Shown: positions 41,982-54,663, numbered from the stretch's first letter. The stretch: DNA of 64,000 nucleotides from Clytia hemisphaerica (GCA_902728285.1 CACVBU010000702.1:270394-334393); one strand, 5' to 3'. The notes: generated by a model not told the origin, from the letters alone. Numbers and translations are program-made.

Positions 41982-43316
41982 TTATGATAATCAGGTACAG
42001 CTCTCTTATTTTATAGAGATCCGAATTTTAGAAGAGTTTGTCATTATAGAAAGATTCGAATAATAGTCTTCTAAATCTACTGTAGCTCCAATCAGCATAC
42101 CATTTTGTTTAACTAAGGGTTTATGTTGATCTGTATCGCAGACCTCTATCTCGCAGTATAGCGAGCCAACAACCTAGGTTTATTTCCGTTGTATTTCTTT
42201 AGATCATTAATTTTCTCACTACTCGTGATCCAAATGTTTCTCTTGGCTTTCTTTAACGTAAATTTCGCGGTACTCGATTGAATATAAGGACTCTCTCTAA
42301 GTTTCAGACGAAAGTTATTTAAAAGTTTACTTTTGAAAACACTCGAAAAATACGTGGTAAATTCGCTATAATCAGTCACGGGTTCTTGAAGAACTTTCGA
42401 AAAGTCTGTTGTAATCGTATTAGCAAAAACAAGGCCTTAGGCATATTCCAAAAGTTTGATGACTAAGCATTTACAAAGAAAAATAAATACAGGATTTGCT
42501 TTATATTCTGAGTATTTTAAAGCTCAATACAAATTTACTACTAGAAATAACCCCATAGCAAAAATAGGTTTTTTGGAATTGATTTTCTTTTGAAGCTGAG
42601 GTTAATTGTCTTTCGGTCTTTCATTTCATTCCCGCTTTATCACTTTATCACGATATCAGTTTAGCATGCTAGAAGACTAAAGTATTCCTCACTATTCGAC
42701 TATCTGCTGCATTTGAGAATGTCCATTAGTTGAAAAGTTTGCTTTGTATAGAAAATACTTTTTGCCTCACATAAAAAAACATTTTGACTTGCATTGAGGT
42801 TGAGAAAGTCTTCTTTGAGATTTCAAGTGAGATTTTCCTGATGGAAAAGCGTGATGGAAAACTTCTACTTGAAAAGATTTTTGCAGGGATTTTGTGGCAA
42901 AAATTCCATATAGTTACCAACACTTTGATTAAGTTTTTCCTATTTCGTGTTTTGGCCACAAAAGTAATGTCCCGATTTATGTTTTTTTCAAAGGCTTCTT
43001 TATTCTATTCTCGGGGCGAAAAGAGCTATCTTCCACTTTCGAGAGAAATCTCACATTCTATTACGTCGTATGCTTGTTAAGAATTTCGTCATAGAATTTT
43101 CATTTTGACATCCATAAGACTTATCATCTAAGGGTTTCTATCCATATTTTGAAAACCCACGATTCTTAAGTAATTTGCGGAAAAAGCCGTTGAGGCACTT
43201 TGCAAAGATTGTGAAGAGATTATTTATTTTTCAAATACCTCTTGATTTTGGACTTTTCAGCTCAGCTTGTTTTACTAACGTAACGTTAAGTGGTCTTTTT
43301 CTAAAGTTATTCTTGA
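41982..43316. repeat. Segmental duplication, copy 2
   Basis: The partner of 40046-41612, without the MITE. The offset to copy 1 shrinks from about 1.9 to 1.7 kb along its length because of the insertion in copy 1. Confidence 0.85.
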
Positions 43317-46263
43317 TATCTTGATATGTTCAAGTCAAAATTGTGTCATTGTTCTTTTCGGTAACACTAAGAAATACGGTTTTTTGGCCTTTTTCACATC
43401 TCAAGAATAAGTTGTGCGACGGTTATCAAGAATTGTAAAGATAAGTTCTCGGTTAAAACCTTAAGAAATCCAATTTCGAAACTATTTTCTATGGTTTCCC
43501 TTACAACCATGTTTCTTTATCCATCCTTCAGTGAGAAGAGACCAAACATGACTATTTGAAAATAGAGAATACATTAGGCTATTTGAGCATCTTGTTTGAA
43601 TGTGTGATGTCCGGTGGGATGGGAGACTGAAGTACTGAAGAGTTTCAGAAATGATGGATTTTTTTTATTGATGTTAACGTATCGAATTATCTTACGAGAG
43701 CTTTTGAAAGACTGTTTTTCTCTTTTTTGTTTCTGCAATTTTCAATAACATATTTTGAAGCTTCGCGGGGTAAATTAGATGAGTAGCCTTTCGTAAAGAA
43801 ATTTAAGAAACTAATATTTCGTTTGTTTCGTAACGTCCATTCTACCAGCACCACGCTCTGCTTTAAAGGGGGTCGGTGTGCTTGTATTGTGAAAACATAT
43901 ACTTGTGTTCTTTCAAGATATTGTAATATAATGGCAAAACAATTTTTTATGTTACTATGATTAACCATTGATCCGTTGTTTATTTTGGCTCCAAGTTTTG
44001 AGTATGTCTTCTTGGCAGTGAATTTCCCGTTTTATTAAAACAGATTACTGTTTAATGGTAACTATTTCAAAAGAACACACGACACGCGGCTTAAATTTGA
44101 CCTAAAACTAAAGAGCTAGCAAGCCCCAAATTTCGGATTTTAAAAATGGTTAAGAAACTGTTAATTTTTAAGCCCTTTATAGGTTAATACTTGAACATTT
44201 TCTGAAAACATCATGAGGACAACACACCTTGTACGGATAGCGAGTTACTTATGATCAGTATGAGAAACGAAAGTACTTTTATTTTACAAAATACTTAGAA
44301 AAACAACTAGCTTGAAATTCAAGTGTCACGAAAAAAGGGGATTCGCGAAAAATAATGCGATGGTTTGAGATTTTGCCTACAGAAACCTTTTATAAGTGCA
44401 TCAAGCCGCCATTTCGTGAATTCTTTTTTGAAATTCAAGGCTTTCATTAAAAAAAAGTTCCTTTTTTAGGCGTAAAACAGCCCATTTTCCCGTCTCCCTA
44501 ACTGGACCTAGTTTCCGATATTCCGTCCAAACTTTTGTCGGATTCCATCAGGTCGAAAATAAAGGGTCCATTGCGCTCCTTCCAACTTCCTATTTGAATA
44601 TAGTGAAAAGATTCTATGTTTTTCTGTCTGAAGTCAATGACTCACTTTTGAATTCAATATTTCACATTTGATCACTTGCTGGGTGGAATCAACCTCCCAA
44701 AACCAAGCCCTTTATTTTGTTTTGGTGATACTACACTTGTTGACAACATCAGCCCGTTTGTTTGTGTGGGCTTAAAGCAATATACCTTTCAATATGTTGT
44801 ATTTATAGCAAATCATTCAAAAAGTTGCCATGGTAACCAAGGCGGTTTGTTAGTGAAGTGTTATTTATAGCAAGGTATTGCTGTGATCACTAATTTCGTT
44901 TCAAGTTTAATTAATTAGTGAGGATATACAATCGAGCTATTATTGAATAGTAGAATGTGGAGAAATGGTCACGCTTTCATATGATACTGGAAATCCCTCT
45001 GTCAGTCTTTGCAGTAATTAATCATGTAACTAATTGTAATTTGTTAATAGATTCTTTCCCTTAAACTTTCATCATCATACCATTCTCCAGAAGCACACTG
45101 GGGCGATTTAGAATTTTAAAGAAAAACCCTCCTGGGTTACTTAGATATATAGCCATGGCATTGCGAAGGTAAAATTGTTACTGATCGATAAGAGGTACTT
45201 GCTGCCATTTTCTTTCCAAAGCAAGAGAAAATTAAGCCTTAACGGATTGAATCTAACACTTTATTTGTTTTTGCGTTTTACACTTTTAAAATTCTACACA
45301 GATAAATATTTCCAATCCATCGTTTATATGAACCACACGGGTTGCGCATCTAATGTAGGAAATACGTGGCTTCAAATCCCATATTAGAGATTCGACTCTA
45401 GGCTTCGGCCACACCACACCTTATTGGTCATTTTCTGAATTGAGTGATAGAGATAATCAGATAAGAAGGTGATTTTGATTCCTCACCCTTTGGAGAAAGA
45501 GAGTTGGTGGCTAATACAAATGTCCAATATCATTCACTTAAATTTTTTTTTTTTTTATCATAATACACCCCCATTCTCTTAGACCCAGTGGGACCCCCTC
45601 CCACTGTAAAAATTGGCCTGAATATCGTCTCCAGTGGACTCAAATTAATGTCCCCGCTAAAAAGTAATAAAATAAACAAATCCTCATTGCAATAACATTT
45701 TGTTTTTTTTTACATCCCCACTGAATTTTCTGACTCAAAAACAATCGGTTTCGAATCCTCAGCCATAAAAAAATGGGAACATTAATCCCCATCGAGTTTC
45801 AGTCTATCATTTTACCCCCACTGGCTGAAAAAATCCTTCCAGGGGTGTTTTAATCGTGGTGTGTGTTGATTAGGGAACTCCATATTTACGTCAGCGAATT
45901 ATGCTTTTGAATAGTATTCCTTATTGTACATACAGGAGCCAAACCTTCCTTTTTATAACTGTAAAGAAACAAGGTCAAACTCAAAAGAGACTTTATAAAC
46001 AATGAACTTTTGCATATGTACGTGTTTGAGCCATGGTTTTATTTCACAATTTTTATTTGGTCTTTTGATATTTGTTATCTGGTTACCAAGGGGTTTTCAA
46101 GTTGTTTAGAAGGTCATAGTTGACATGAAGTAAGATTTAAAACCCTAATCTCTTCCTCTTTATAGTCATAGGGGATACTAATAATGTGTCTTAAATCCAT
46201 TTTTCCACCTTGAAAAAACTGTTCATTCATTTGTACTGTTTGGTAAATATCGTAGCATCATAA
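43317..46263. other. Gene-poor intergenic region
   Basis: No exons recognised. Around 45410-45870 there is a repeat-like segment with several CCCCACTGG/GGACCCCC words between imperfect ACACCACACC and GGTGTGTGT ends, possibly another MITE of the C-rich internal-repeat kind. A T-run lies at 45547-45557. Confidence 0.35.
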
Positions 46264-46266
46264 GTA

Positions 46267-46480
46267 CACGCTTTTTTTTATAAGAATATACTCTATTAGA
46301 ATTTTCATGATGAAAAATTGGCCAAAAATTAAGAATACTCTAAGAATATCATTATCATTTAATTTGGTAACATAACCTAAAAATGTCCTTTGTAGAACAT
46401 CAAGGACAGGGACAGTAAGGCTTAAAACTTTCACAAAAAGGCTAGTTTATGCTTCAGGTATGTATGTAAAACCTGGCCTG
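46267..46480. repeat. Partial member of the TACACG MITE family
   Basis: It starts CACGCTTTTTTTTATAAGAA after TA, like 31070 (in FBXL6 intron 2) and 51821. The body (TGATGAAAAATTGGCC, AAGAATACTCTAAGAATATC) resembles 55815-56190. The far end is not recognisable. Confidence 0.5.
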
Positions 46481-48730
46481 ACCGAGTGATACATATGTGC
46501 TTTAATTCACGTTGTCTACCCTTTTTAAATGCATATTTGTTCAAAAAATGCACTTGAAAACCACTCAGGGTTACTTTCATTAAATAATTGACGTGCAAGG
46601 CCTTCGCGTTCTCAATGTCAATCAGTGTTCAACCGCTTTTTGAAAATACTTTAATTCTCAGTCTCCGAAAATGAGTTTCATTGACGACTGTTTATTCTTT
46701 CGCTGGTTTAAGCTTAAGTGTTTTGCCTGCGAATTGAATTCTAATCTGTTTTCGACCAAAACTTTTCTCACATTTGAGAGGTTGTTATGACGTTGATTTG
46801 CGTCTAAAGTTTTTAGCGGCTGGAAAACATTTTTGGACTCGGAACTCCATCTTTCTCCAACTTCAACTTTCCGCTTTCCTTTGCCAATTAGTTCCAATCA
46901 TTTTCTTTGCCAGGAATAATCAACACGTTCAGTTTATGCAAACGTGACTTAGAACCGAGGAAAGTTACTGCTTAAGTGTTTTTTCTTCGTTCTTTCCTTT
47001 TCTTGTCACATACGTACGGTCGAACAAAATGCATACTAATTTCAGCACTCAGCTTTTGACTACAATTCTAAGTTAGACTAATTAAATGATGATTCTTGAC
47101 TTTTTCATCTCAACCTTGCCGAATTTCTTAATCTGAGCTTCCTCTCGTACCTGGTTCTACAGTTATGTAAGTTTCTCCTCATACCACCTACGAGGTCAAG
47201 ATGGAATGGTCTAGAACCGTTATATCTAGAAGTCAATCAGCATTTACCAAAACTGACTCATGCTGTAGGCCACGTATGTTTGAAGTTCTCGCGAGCTTTA
47301 ATGTAGCGCTTCCTACGATTTCCGCTCTTTTCTCTTCCTTCCGTTATTTTCCAGTTGGGGGCCTTGGGCTAGCCGATATCCTTGACGCAAACAAAAATGC
47401 CTTGACTAGTGTTTGGCCTTATCAACAGATTCATTGCTAGTGAATGGATATTGCATTGAAAGCATATTTTGAGATGTAATGTATACTACAATCTGTAAGA
47501 GAACGAGAACCCTGGTGTGCTTTTTTCCTTCCTCTTGGGTGTTTTGTTCCATTAGAATTCATAGTTAGATAAAAGTGAAATTTCTAAGAGAAGCTCTAAT
47601 CCTTGGAAAAAACAAACTTTGTGATAAAGAATCAGCCAATCTCTAATGACCTTGTAAGTTAGCTCAGTTGAAGGTTAGGGCGTTTCCCATGATCGGTTAC
47701 AATAGACAGGAAGTCGACAATGACAAACATGCTTTGTCATATTGGTCATAGTGACGTCTTCAAAGTATTGCTTGCAATAACATGCTTTGAATCTCGTACT
47801 CTTGGAGAAATCAAGTCTACCGCTTATTCATAAGTGCCTAAGAAACACATCCACCCCTTTTGATCCTCCTAACGGTAACTTTAATATCCAAGGAGTTTTA
47901 TGATGACATTGGATTCACGATTCTTCCCTAGATTCATCTATTGGTTGATAATCGACGACAATCGATATTGATCGATTCCCTACGGATCTCTGGGTAGAAC
48001 ATTACTGTTGTTCCCGCATTGGGACTTTCATTAGCTTGTCGCTGTCCGTGATGTTATATGTACGTTTTTGAAGAAGCAGCTTTATGTTAATTCAAGTTTA
48101 ATTTAGACGCCTTGTAACAATCAGTCGATGATGGGTCTTTCAGTAGTCTACACAAGAGACAAACCCAGGTTTTTAGGCTAACGCTCGAAACGAAGGAAGA
48201 TATGACGTAGGCCTAGACTTCACGCCGCTTCGGCTTCTTGTTGTAATTTGGAAAAAAAACTAGTTTTCTAGTATTCGACCTCCCAAAGGTTTTCATTTTT
48301 TCATGTGAAATTTTTTACCACTGCAAAGTGACTCCAAGGCTTTCAGTAATTACCCTCTTTAAATTCTACTGATGATGCAATCAAATGAGACATTACGACT
48401 TGGTCATTTTCGTTCATTTGATGAAATCGTCGAGACTTAAAGAAAAGCATTTTTAATGATAATATAAGACATTTGAAAAATGAACCGATATTTTTGAATG
48501 TCGGCCGGATGCTTACGTACCGAAAAACGATAACGAAAAGAGGAAAATATTTTGTCAATGTGGAGTCCTTGATCGCATCAGATTACAAGCTACTATATTT
48601 ATTTTCAGGCAATACTAATGAAGTTGTTATGATTAATAAGCCTAAGGGTAAACACACATAATAAGTAGCTTATAAGACCGATTAGCTCAGAACAATGGAA
48701 AGAGTAATCGAGTGCATTGCTTTTGTTTGT
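46481..48730. other. Intergenic, no gene seen
   Basis: No exon recognised. A TAGCTCAGTTGAAGG word near 47656 looks like an RNA polymerase III A box, but no B box or tRNA fold follows. Confidence 0.35.
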
Positions 48731-48736
48731 GAAGAG

Positions 48737-48744
48737 TATAAAAG
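48737..48744 (+). promoter_or_regulatory. TATA box of the small secreted peptide gene
   Basis: TATAAAAG, about 100 nt upstream of the start codon. It predicts transcription start near 48768-48775 and a 5' UTR of roughly 70-80 nt. It is the clearest core promoter in the window. Confidence 0.7.
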
Positions 48745-48844
48745 GCTCAGCCCACTGATTGCATATCAAATAAACGCATTCCACTGATAAGGAAAGATCA
48801 CTCTAAACAAGGAAGTTCGTACGTCATTTTTTATAACATCCAAG

Positions 48845-49066
48845 ATGAAATTAACTGGAATTTTATGCTGCATTGCTCTGCTTTTCATAATCGTGAACGT
48901 TACCGAAGGGAAACCCGCAAAATCGGGTTCGTTAAGTCGTCCGAACGGATTAATAAAAATCCCGAGTTGTTGTCTAATTGATCCTACGTGTTGTACTGGA
49001 GCTCATTTTACGTTTAGGAGATTGGGAAAGAAATTTGTGCGAAGCTTGATTCGATTGAAAATGTAA
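48845..49066 (+). CDS. Small secreted peptide precursor with CC-x5-CC cysteine pattern
   Basis: 73 codons, one exon, with its own TATA box. Residues 1-22 form a strong signal peptide (hydrophobic run ILCCIALLFIIV). The predicted mature part (about 23-73) is basic and has exactly four cysteines as two adjacent pairs, C42-C43 and C49-C50, separated by LIDPT. Two dibasic sites follow: RR at 58-59 and GKK at 61-63, the latter a possible amidation signal. A basic amphipathic tail follows (FVRSLIRLKM). The paired-cysteine layout is like that of cone-snail framework V peptides, but this is a pattern likeness only, with no evidence of kinship. It may be a neuropeptide, an antimicrobial or a venom-type peptide. 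The stop codon overlaps an AATAAA (49065-49070), and another AATAAA lies at 49426-49431. Confidence 0.75.
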   Translation: MKLTGILCCIALLFIIVNVTEGKPAKSGSLSRPNGLIKIPSCCLIDPTCCTGAHFTFRRLGKKFVRSLIRLKM

Positions 49067-49070
49067 TAAA

Positions 49071-49515
49071 AAAAACTGTTACAGATTCACGCTGTTAACA
49101 ATATATTCCCCTGGGAAGAGCCAGTACCGAGCCAGCCGAGCGAGGCTTGGATATTGTATCTTAACCACAGAATATTCGATGAAGCGATTCTGGTGACTAG
49201 AATCAACAATTCACGAAATACAGATTTTCAACTATAAACTCATTACACACAAGTATGAAGAAATTAAAATTTTACGGAATATTTTTATCAGAATTTTATT
49301 ACTTAGGCATCACCACACTAAAGTTGTGTTTTTAACCATTGTACATATTAGAGCTACTTTATTATAATGCATTGTTCAATAGTATTTTATTAGAGTAAGT
49401 TATTGTTTATTTATTTTGACAGAGAAATAAAAATTTATGGATTTTATTTTGAAAACTATGATTATCTTTTTCTGCTTTGGTACTTTACCCTTTTACCCTG
49501 TCCTTACGGGTCCTA
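49071..49515. other. 3' region of the small peptide gene
   Basis: AT-rich. AATAAA at 49426-49431 is a plausible polyadenylation signal if the one at the stop codon is not used. No other feature. Confidence 0.45.
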
Positions 49516-49517
49516 TA

Positions 49518-49764
49518 CACATTTTTTTATAAAACAACCTATATAAGAGCATAAGGCTTCGATGGTCAAAATGTTAAGAACAAGTTAAGAACATTTTAAG
49601 GCTTTGCAGACTCTAAAACACCCAATTTCTTAGAAACATGCATAAAGATGCTCAAAAATGGTGAAAGTAAGAACATGTTAAGAACACTTTTAGGCTTTAA
49701 AAACTCAAAAAGTTGAGAACATCCAAAGGCTTCAAAAATTTTGAATGTTCTTATAAAAAATGTG
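49518..49764. mobile_element. TACACG-family MITE, complete copy 1
   Basis: CACATTTTTTTATAA at the left is mirrored by TTATAAAAAATGTG at the right, with TA on both sides (49516-49517, 49765-49766). The interior repeats TTAAGAACA and AAGGCTT words. It is related to 51821-52073 in the opposite orientation. Confidence 0.8.
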
Positions 49765-49766
49765 TA

Positions 49767-51316
49767 TCCACCAGAAAGCACCGGTAGTCGATTCGAAAAG
49801 TTATAAGGACCATATTTTTGGTTCATTTTCTGACGACTTAGCTTTTTGTAAACTAGTTTTTCAAATTTTCTAGACTGATAGATCTTTCATTGGGTTTGGA
49901 TTCTTTTAAACCGAACTGGTCCAATTTAAGTGCACTTTTCGTGCCAGCATATAGAAACAACGCTCTAATTTTTAAACTGAAAACTTCAGTCGGTAAAAAA
50001 GAGTGTACCTTTAATACGATTGGAACTGATTATACGGTCTCCTACTAACTTTTATCGTAAATTGGCGATAACCCTTCAGTAACATTAAGATTTGGACCAT
50101 TGAGTTTAAAGCCCTGTAGGGGTTGGATGGGAAATGGAGTCCTTTATTTCCTTCCCTAAACACGTTCAAACAAACACCGGATTGAAAGTAAAATTGTTTG
50201 CAAGATTTCCAATAGTATCGTAGTTGACAGTGCTAGATTCTATCCGTCATTTCTCAATTGCTCTTCTTGAACTCTTTTTCTTGTCTGAGAAAGGTGGAAG
50301 AAGATCTCTCCCTTCCGGCTTCAAACTCAATCGTTTCGACTAAACACAAATTAAAAAAAGCCAGTAGCTTTTCAAAAACACGTAGTCGGACAAAATTTAT
50401 CGTGATACTACTTTAACTTTGTGCGGCACTGGGCTGGATTTGCAATTCAGAACCATTTAAGGGCAAAAATTCCTGGGTTTCCCTTGGCTTAATGAAGTAT
50501 GTCCAAAAGTTTGTCTAAAAATGGCAAATAATTGGCAAATTTCGAATAAAATTGGTCTAATACCATAAAGATGATACATTCCATGCATTTCTATTTTTTA
50601 AATGCTTGAAAGAAATATTGAAAGTGATGTGGAAATTTCTACTCCAAAGGCTTCGAATACTATTTCGTCATGTCTTTCATAAATAGAATAAATTTCAAGA
50701 ATTCCTTGAGCGTTTCTTATTGTTTTATTCTGGTCTTTCAGCATTCAGTCCCCATCCCTTTATTTCCTTCATAGCAACGGGACACTGCATTAAGCAATCT
50801 TTCCGATTAATTCAAAAAAATCATAATTTTCAATGCCTTCCATTATAAGGTTATTTTCGATCTTTCTGCAAACAAGGGGTTCAAAAGAATTTAGCCCATT
50901 AATATCCAAATTTAGGTACTACGGTAGGCGACGAATGAGTAGAAGAATCAATTTAACCAACGAATAGAGAGGAAATTTAGCTTGTTCGAAAGAAAATTCC
51001 ATCATTGCGACTGCTGTTCCAAGGGGGCTTTTATTTCAAAAGAATAACTTTCTATTCAAAGCTGGTTTTCGTATATGGATTAGATCTAAAGTTATGTCGC
51101 AAGGATCTAAAGTTATGTCGCGATAATCTAAAGTTATGTCAAAGTATTTCGAAAGTCTTTCAAAGACATTTAACTAAATTCTACATAAACACGTGCAGCT
51201 CAAAAATTATTTAATGGAAACATACTTAATATCAATGTTGGTCAAAGATCACTATGATTGGTATTATATTCCATGTCATTTTAGGTACCTCCTCATTCTA
51301 CTTCAAGATCCACAGG
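49767..51316. other. Intergenic, short repeat only
   Basis: GATCTAAAGTTATGTCG occurs three times in a row with small changes (51085-51140), an 18-bp tandem. No exon recognised. Confidence 0.4.
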
Positions 51317-51532
51317 TTAGTTATGGAATGTCTCAAAAACATCGACGTCAGCACTTTTTAGTTTTTGCGGTTTTTTGCGAAAATAAGGGTGTGAATAATT
51401 AGGTAACACCCCTACAGGGAAACTTCATTATGGTATCCTTCGTAGTAAATCATTGGTTTCCTCATTTTCTGCCGGCTAATGGTCTTCAAAATTTACGGTG
51501 ATTTTCTTGTTTTTGAGACATGCCATAACTAA
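51317..51532. mobile_element. MITE with TTAGTTATGG ends
   Basis: TTAGTTATGGAATGTCTCAA and its inverse TTGAGACATGCCATAACTAA form arms of about 24 bp with one mismatch. 216 bp, noncoding. CTAAAGTTATG words on both outer sides suggest it sits in, or is part of, a larger repeat. Confidence 0.7.
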
Positions 51533-51820
51533 AAACTTTCGTTCTAAAGTTACTGCTGGGACCTAAAGTTATGGTGAAAACCTATAGTTATAAACCAAAG
51601 ATGACTAAATGAGGGAAAATCACGCGAACATGCTTTCAAGTCGCGTGACACACACTCTGTCATTTGCCTCACTGATTGCTTTAGGGCGGCGAATCCATTA
51701 ATTATACTGTCCGATATAATTAGATTAATAGGTCATTACATATTTTTTCAAATTAAATCATCAGTACTTGATTAGATCTCTTCCGCAAGATTGAGCTTAT
51801 CTAGGTCTCTAACTCTCATA

Positions 51821-52073
51821 CACGTTTTTTTTTTATAAGAACGTCAAAAATTTTTGAAGCCTCCGGATGTTCTTAGTTTTTTGGATTTGAAGCCTAAAAA
51901 TGTTCTTAAAATGTTCTTATTTTCAGCATTTTTTGAGCATTTTGATGTAATTTCTTAAGAAAATGCATGTTTTTAAGTCTCCAAAGCCTTAGAATGTTCT
52001 TAAAATGTTCTTAACATTTCGGCCCTCGAAGCCTTATGTTCTTATATAGTTTGTTCTTATAAAAAAAAACGTG
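51821..52073. mobile_element. TACACG-family MITE, complete copy 2
   Basis: CACGTTTTTTTTTTATAAGA (continuing AC) is mirrored by GTTCTTATAAAAAAAAACGTG-type sequence at the right, with TA flanks (51819-51820, 52074-52075). The interior has AAATGTTCTTA words that are the complement of those in 49518-49764, so the two copies face opposite ways. Confidence 0.82.
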
Positions 52074-52075
52074 TA

Positions 52076-53343
52076 TTGGACTTTAGGAAAGGGATTTTCG
52101 TTTAAGCAAATAAGGGTTACATTTGACTTAGAGTCTATTTTTGGCCGAAATTTGATTTTTATAGTTTTTTTTCTCCATTTCTTCATGGATATTCTTAACT
52201 CTTTAGGAAGAATCATCCTAAACTATTCTTAGGTAACCATCCGAATTCAACCTGAATTTAACAGGTAATACATATAAAGCATAAAATGGCACTTTTGCGA
52301 AAGTTTTCGAGCCTTACTGGGGAATAATTGGCAATTCACAGTTAAAAAGGTTCTAAAATTTGCATCCTTAGGTTTCCCTGCCAAACTCTATGATGGACGA
52401 TGGATTGATATATTCTTAGCATATACTTAATTTTTTCGACAAATTTTATTCTCAACTTCAGTTGAGCTAGAATCTGACAATGTGTGAATGTATATCTGTC
52501 CGAAAACTTTGGGGCAGACTGGAGACTTCAAAAATGGTCGGATATGGCTGAAATTTGGCACACTTAACCCTTGGGTGAATATCTGTGGTTTTTTTTTTCA
52601 TTTCTAAGGGCGCGGTTATGAGTTTTAGCTCCATAACGAGGCTGAATCTTTTTGGGTAGGCTTGAGAGTTCATAATTGATTGGATGAAATCTGGCCCACT
52701 TGTTCATTGGGTGAATATCTGAGGGTGTTTTTTTCATATTTTGAAAATTTTGATTTTTGGGACAAGTTTTTCATCCAAACGAGCCTTTTTTTATTGAACT
52801 TAGCCTATCAATTTTACAATTGGGTTTACGAATGATTAAGAAATACTGAAGTTTAGCCCTGTGCGGTTAGCACGTTCGCCAGTCATGAATATTTTTATGA
52901 AATATATTCTTAATAAAGAATAAGGGTGTACGTCCTTGCTCATTATAAAGTTATTCAATTTTTTACCTATGACTTCGTCAAAATGGCGGATTTTTCTAGG
53001 TATTTTCTTAAATTTTCCACAATACGCTTTTTATGAATACGTTTCGTTTGAGCACAAAAAAATGGTATAATGTTTATAGGGAAAAAGTTCATGCAGTTTT
53101 TAAATACTGAAATAGGGTCCCTTACGGTCGTTGAGCTATCTAGAAAGAAAAACTCCTTCTTTTTGGGTATACCAAGAAGGGACCCCCCTTCCCTTAGAAA
53201 GGAGGAATAGACAAAATTTTTGTTCAATAGTATATCTTTTGTACATTTCTTTTACTTTCAAATAGGATATTTTTGAGGCAATTTTAGTTAATCAAGTTAA
53301 CGCTCAGTCAAGTTCAACCCAGGGGTAAATTCATTTTTCAGGA
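52076..53343. other. Intergenic, diverged repeat fragments
   Basis: At 52180-52330 there are words shared with 31090-31240 and 55940-56190 (ATGGATATTCTTAACT, AGAATCATCCTAAAC, CATAAAATGGCACTTTTG), a diverged member of a dispersed repeat. No exon seen. Confidence 0.4.
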
Positions 53344-53346
53344 TTA

Positions 53347-54663
53347 AGGCCGAGGTGAACGATTTCAACATTTCATCCAACATGGAAATTGAAATGTTGG
53401 ACAAATGTTGGATGAATTTTGGAAAGGTGTTGGATCTCCTTAAAATCGTTTCGTCACAATGTCCAACATCATTTTCATCCAACATGGGTGTTCATTCATT
53501 CTTTTTTTTTAATTCATTCTTTTCAGATTAGAAATGGTGAAATATCGCCTCTTATGGTGCAATTTCCTGAAATTTATTTATCTATTTCAAGGCAAAAAAT
53601 GGTCAAATTTTTTACACACTTACGGTGCATTTTGGGAAGCCTGAAAAACGTACCTTTAAAGGGTCACACCTCTACGATAGATCGCTTAATTTCAGTGCCC
53701 CTCCCCCTTGGTTTATTTTCCGAAAAAAAAAAACATTCGAGCTAGTAGCTTCTCTACCATCTTTATAAATTTTTTACGAGATTTTTCGAATTTTTGACAA
53801 AAAAACATTCGATTCTATTTCTAATGACGTCATTCCCTTTCAAATGTTTGATGTGAGCTGAGTAAACGAATCCAACATGATCCAACACGAAAAGAAGAAG
53901 CAATTGTTGGACAAAATGTTTGATGGCGATCAAACTCCCATCCAACACTTTTCGAAAGCATCCAACGAGGACCTTTTTTTAAACATCTGTTTCCCAGGCA
54001 TAGCCTTCCTGGAAAATTTGATATGTTGGTCAAAAGTTTCAAAAATCTTATTCCTAGAAATTAAGATCTGTTTCTCCTCAAAACCTAAACTTTTAATCTC
54101 AAAGTATCTTCCCTAGAAAATTTGGTCTGTTTCCACAGTTTTCAGAATCAAAATTTTGATCTGTTCTCCCAAGCTTATAAGAAATAGGATATCTGTTTCC
54201 CTCTCCTGGAAATTTTCATCTGTTTCCCTTGCTTTTTGTGACTGATATCTGTTTTCCCACCGAAAGTTCAATCTGTTTCCAACGCAATATCATCTTTCTG
54301 GAAACAGATATCTGTTTCCCAATTTATTATATGTCATCTCCTAGAAATATTGATCTGTTTCTCTCTGATGACGTCATCAGCTGGAGCGGGGAAACAGATA
54401 TTTTTAAGAAAATGGTCTCTCCAAGAAAATCGGATCTGTTTTCCCATTTTTCAAAAAAAGCTCTCTCCTGGAAAAGGGAAACAGATATTTCGGGGAAATG
54501 GGCTCGTTGGCTGCTTCTGACTTTTTTTCTTCTTCCAACATAACTTTTTCCTCGACTTTTTCTTCCTTTCCGATTTTTGCATTTGAGTAAACGATTCCAA
54601 CATTCCATGTAACAGAGAGAAATGGCATGTTGGATGGAATGTTGGAATCGTTTACCTCGGCCT
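53347..54663. mobile_element. Harbinger-like non-autonomous element with CCAACAT and ATCTGTTTCC repeats
   Basis: The ends AGGCCGAGGTGAACGATT and AATCGTTTACCTCGGCCT form inverted arms of about 40 bp, and TTA flanks both (53344-53346, 54664-54666), as in PIF/Harbinger. TCCAACAT words cluster near both ends. The middle (about 54040-54490) repeats (A/T)ATCTGTTTCC or its inverse about a dozen times, including the 20-bp palindrome GGAAACAGATATCTGTTTCC. 1317 bp, no convincing transposase. The overlapping frames on both strands here are by-products of the repeats. Confidence 0.75.

Noticed and set aside
41189-43080. Paired frames of 77-98 codons in the segmental duplication
   Set aside because: The two copies have indels that change the frame, and no domain is visible. 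Noncoding is more likely.
47650-47700. tRNA-like A box (TAGCTCAGTTGAAGG)
   Set aside because: No B box or cloverleaf follows.
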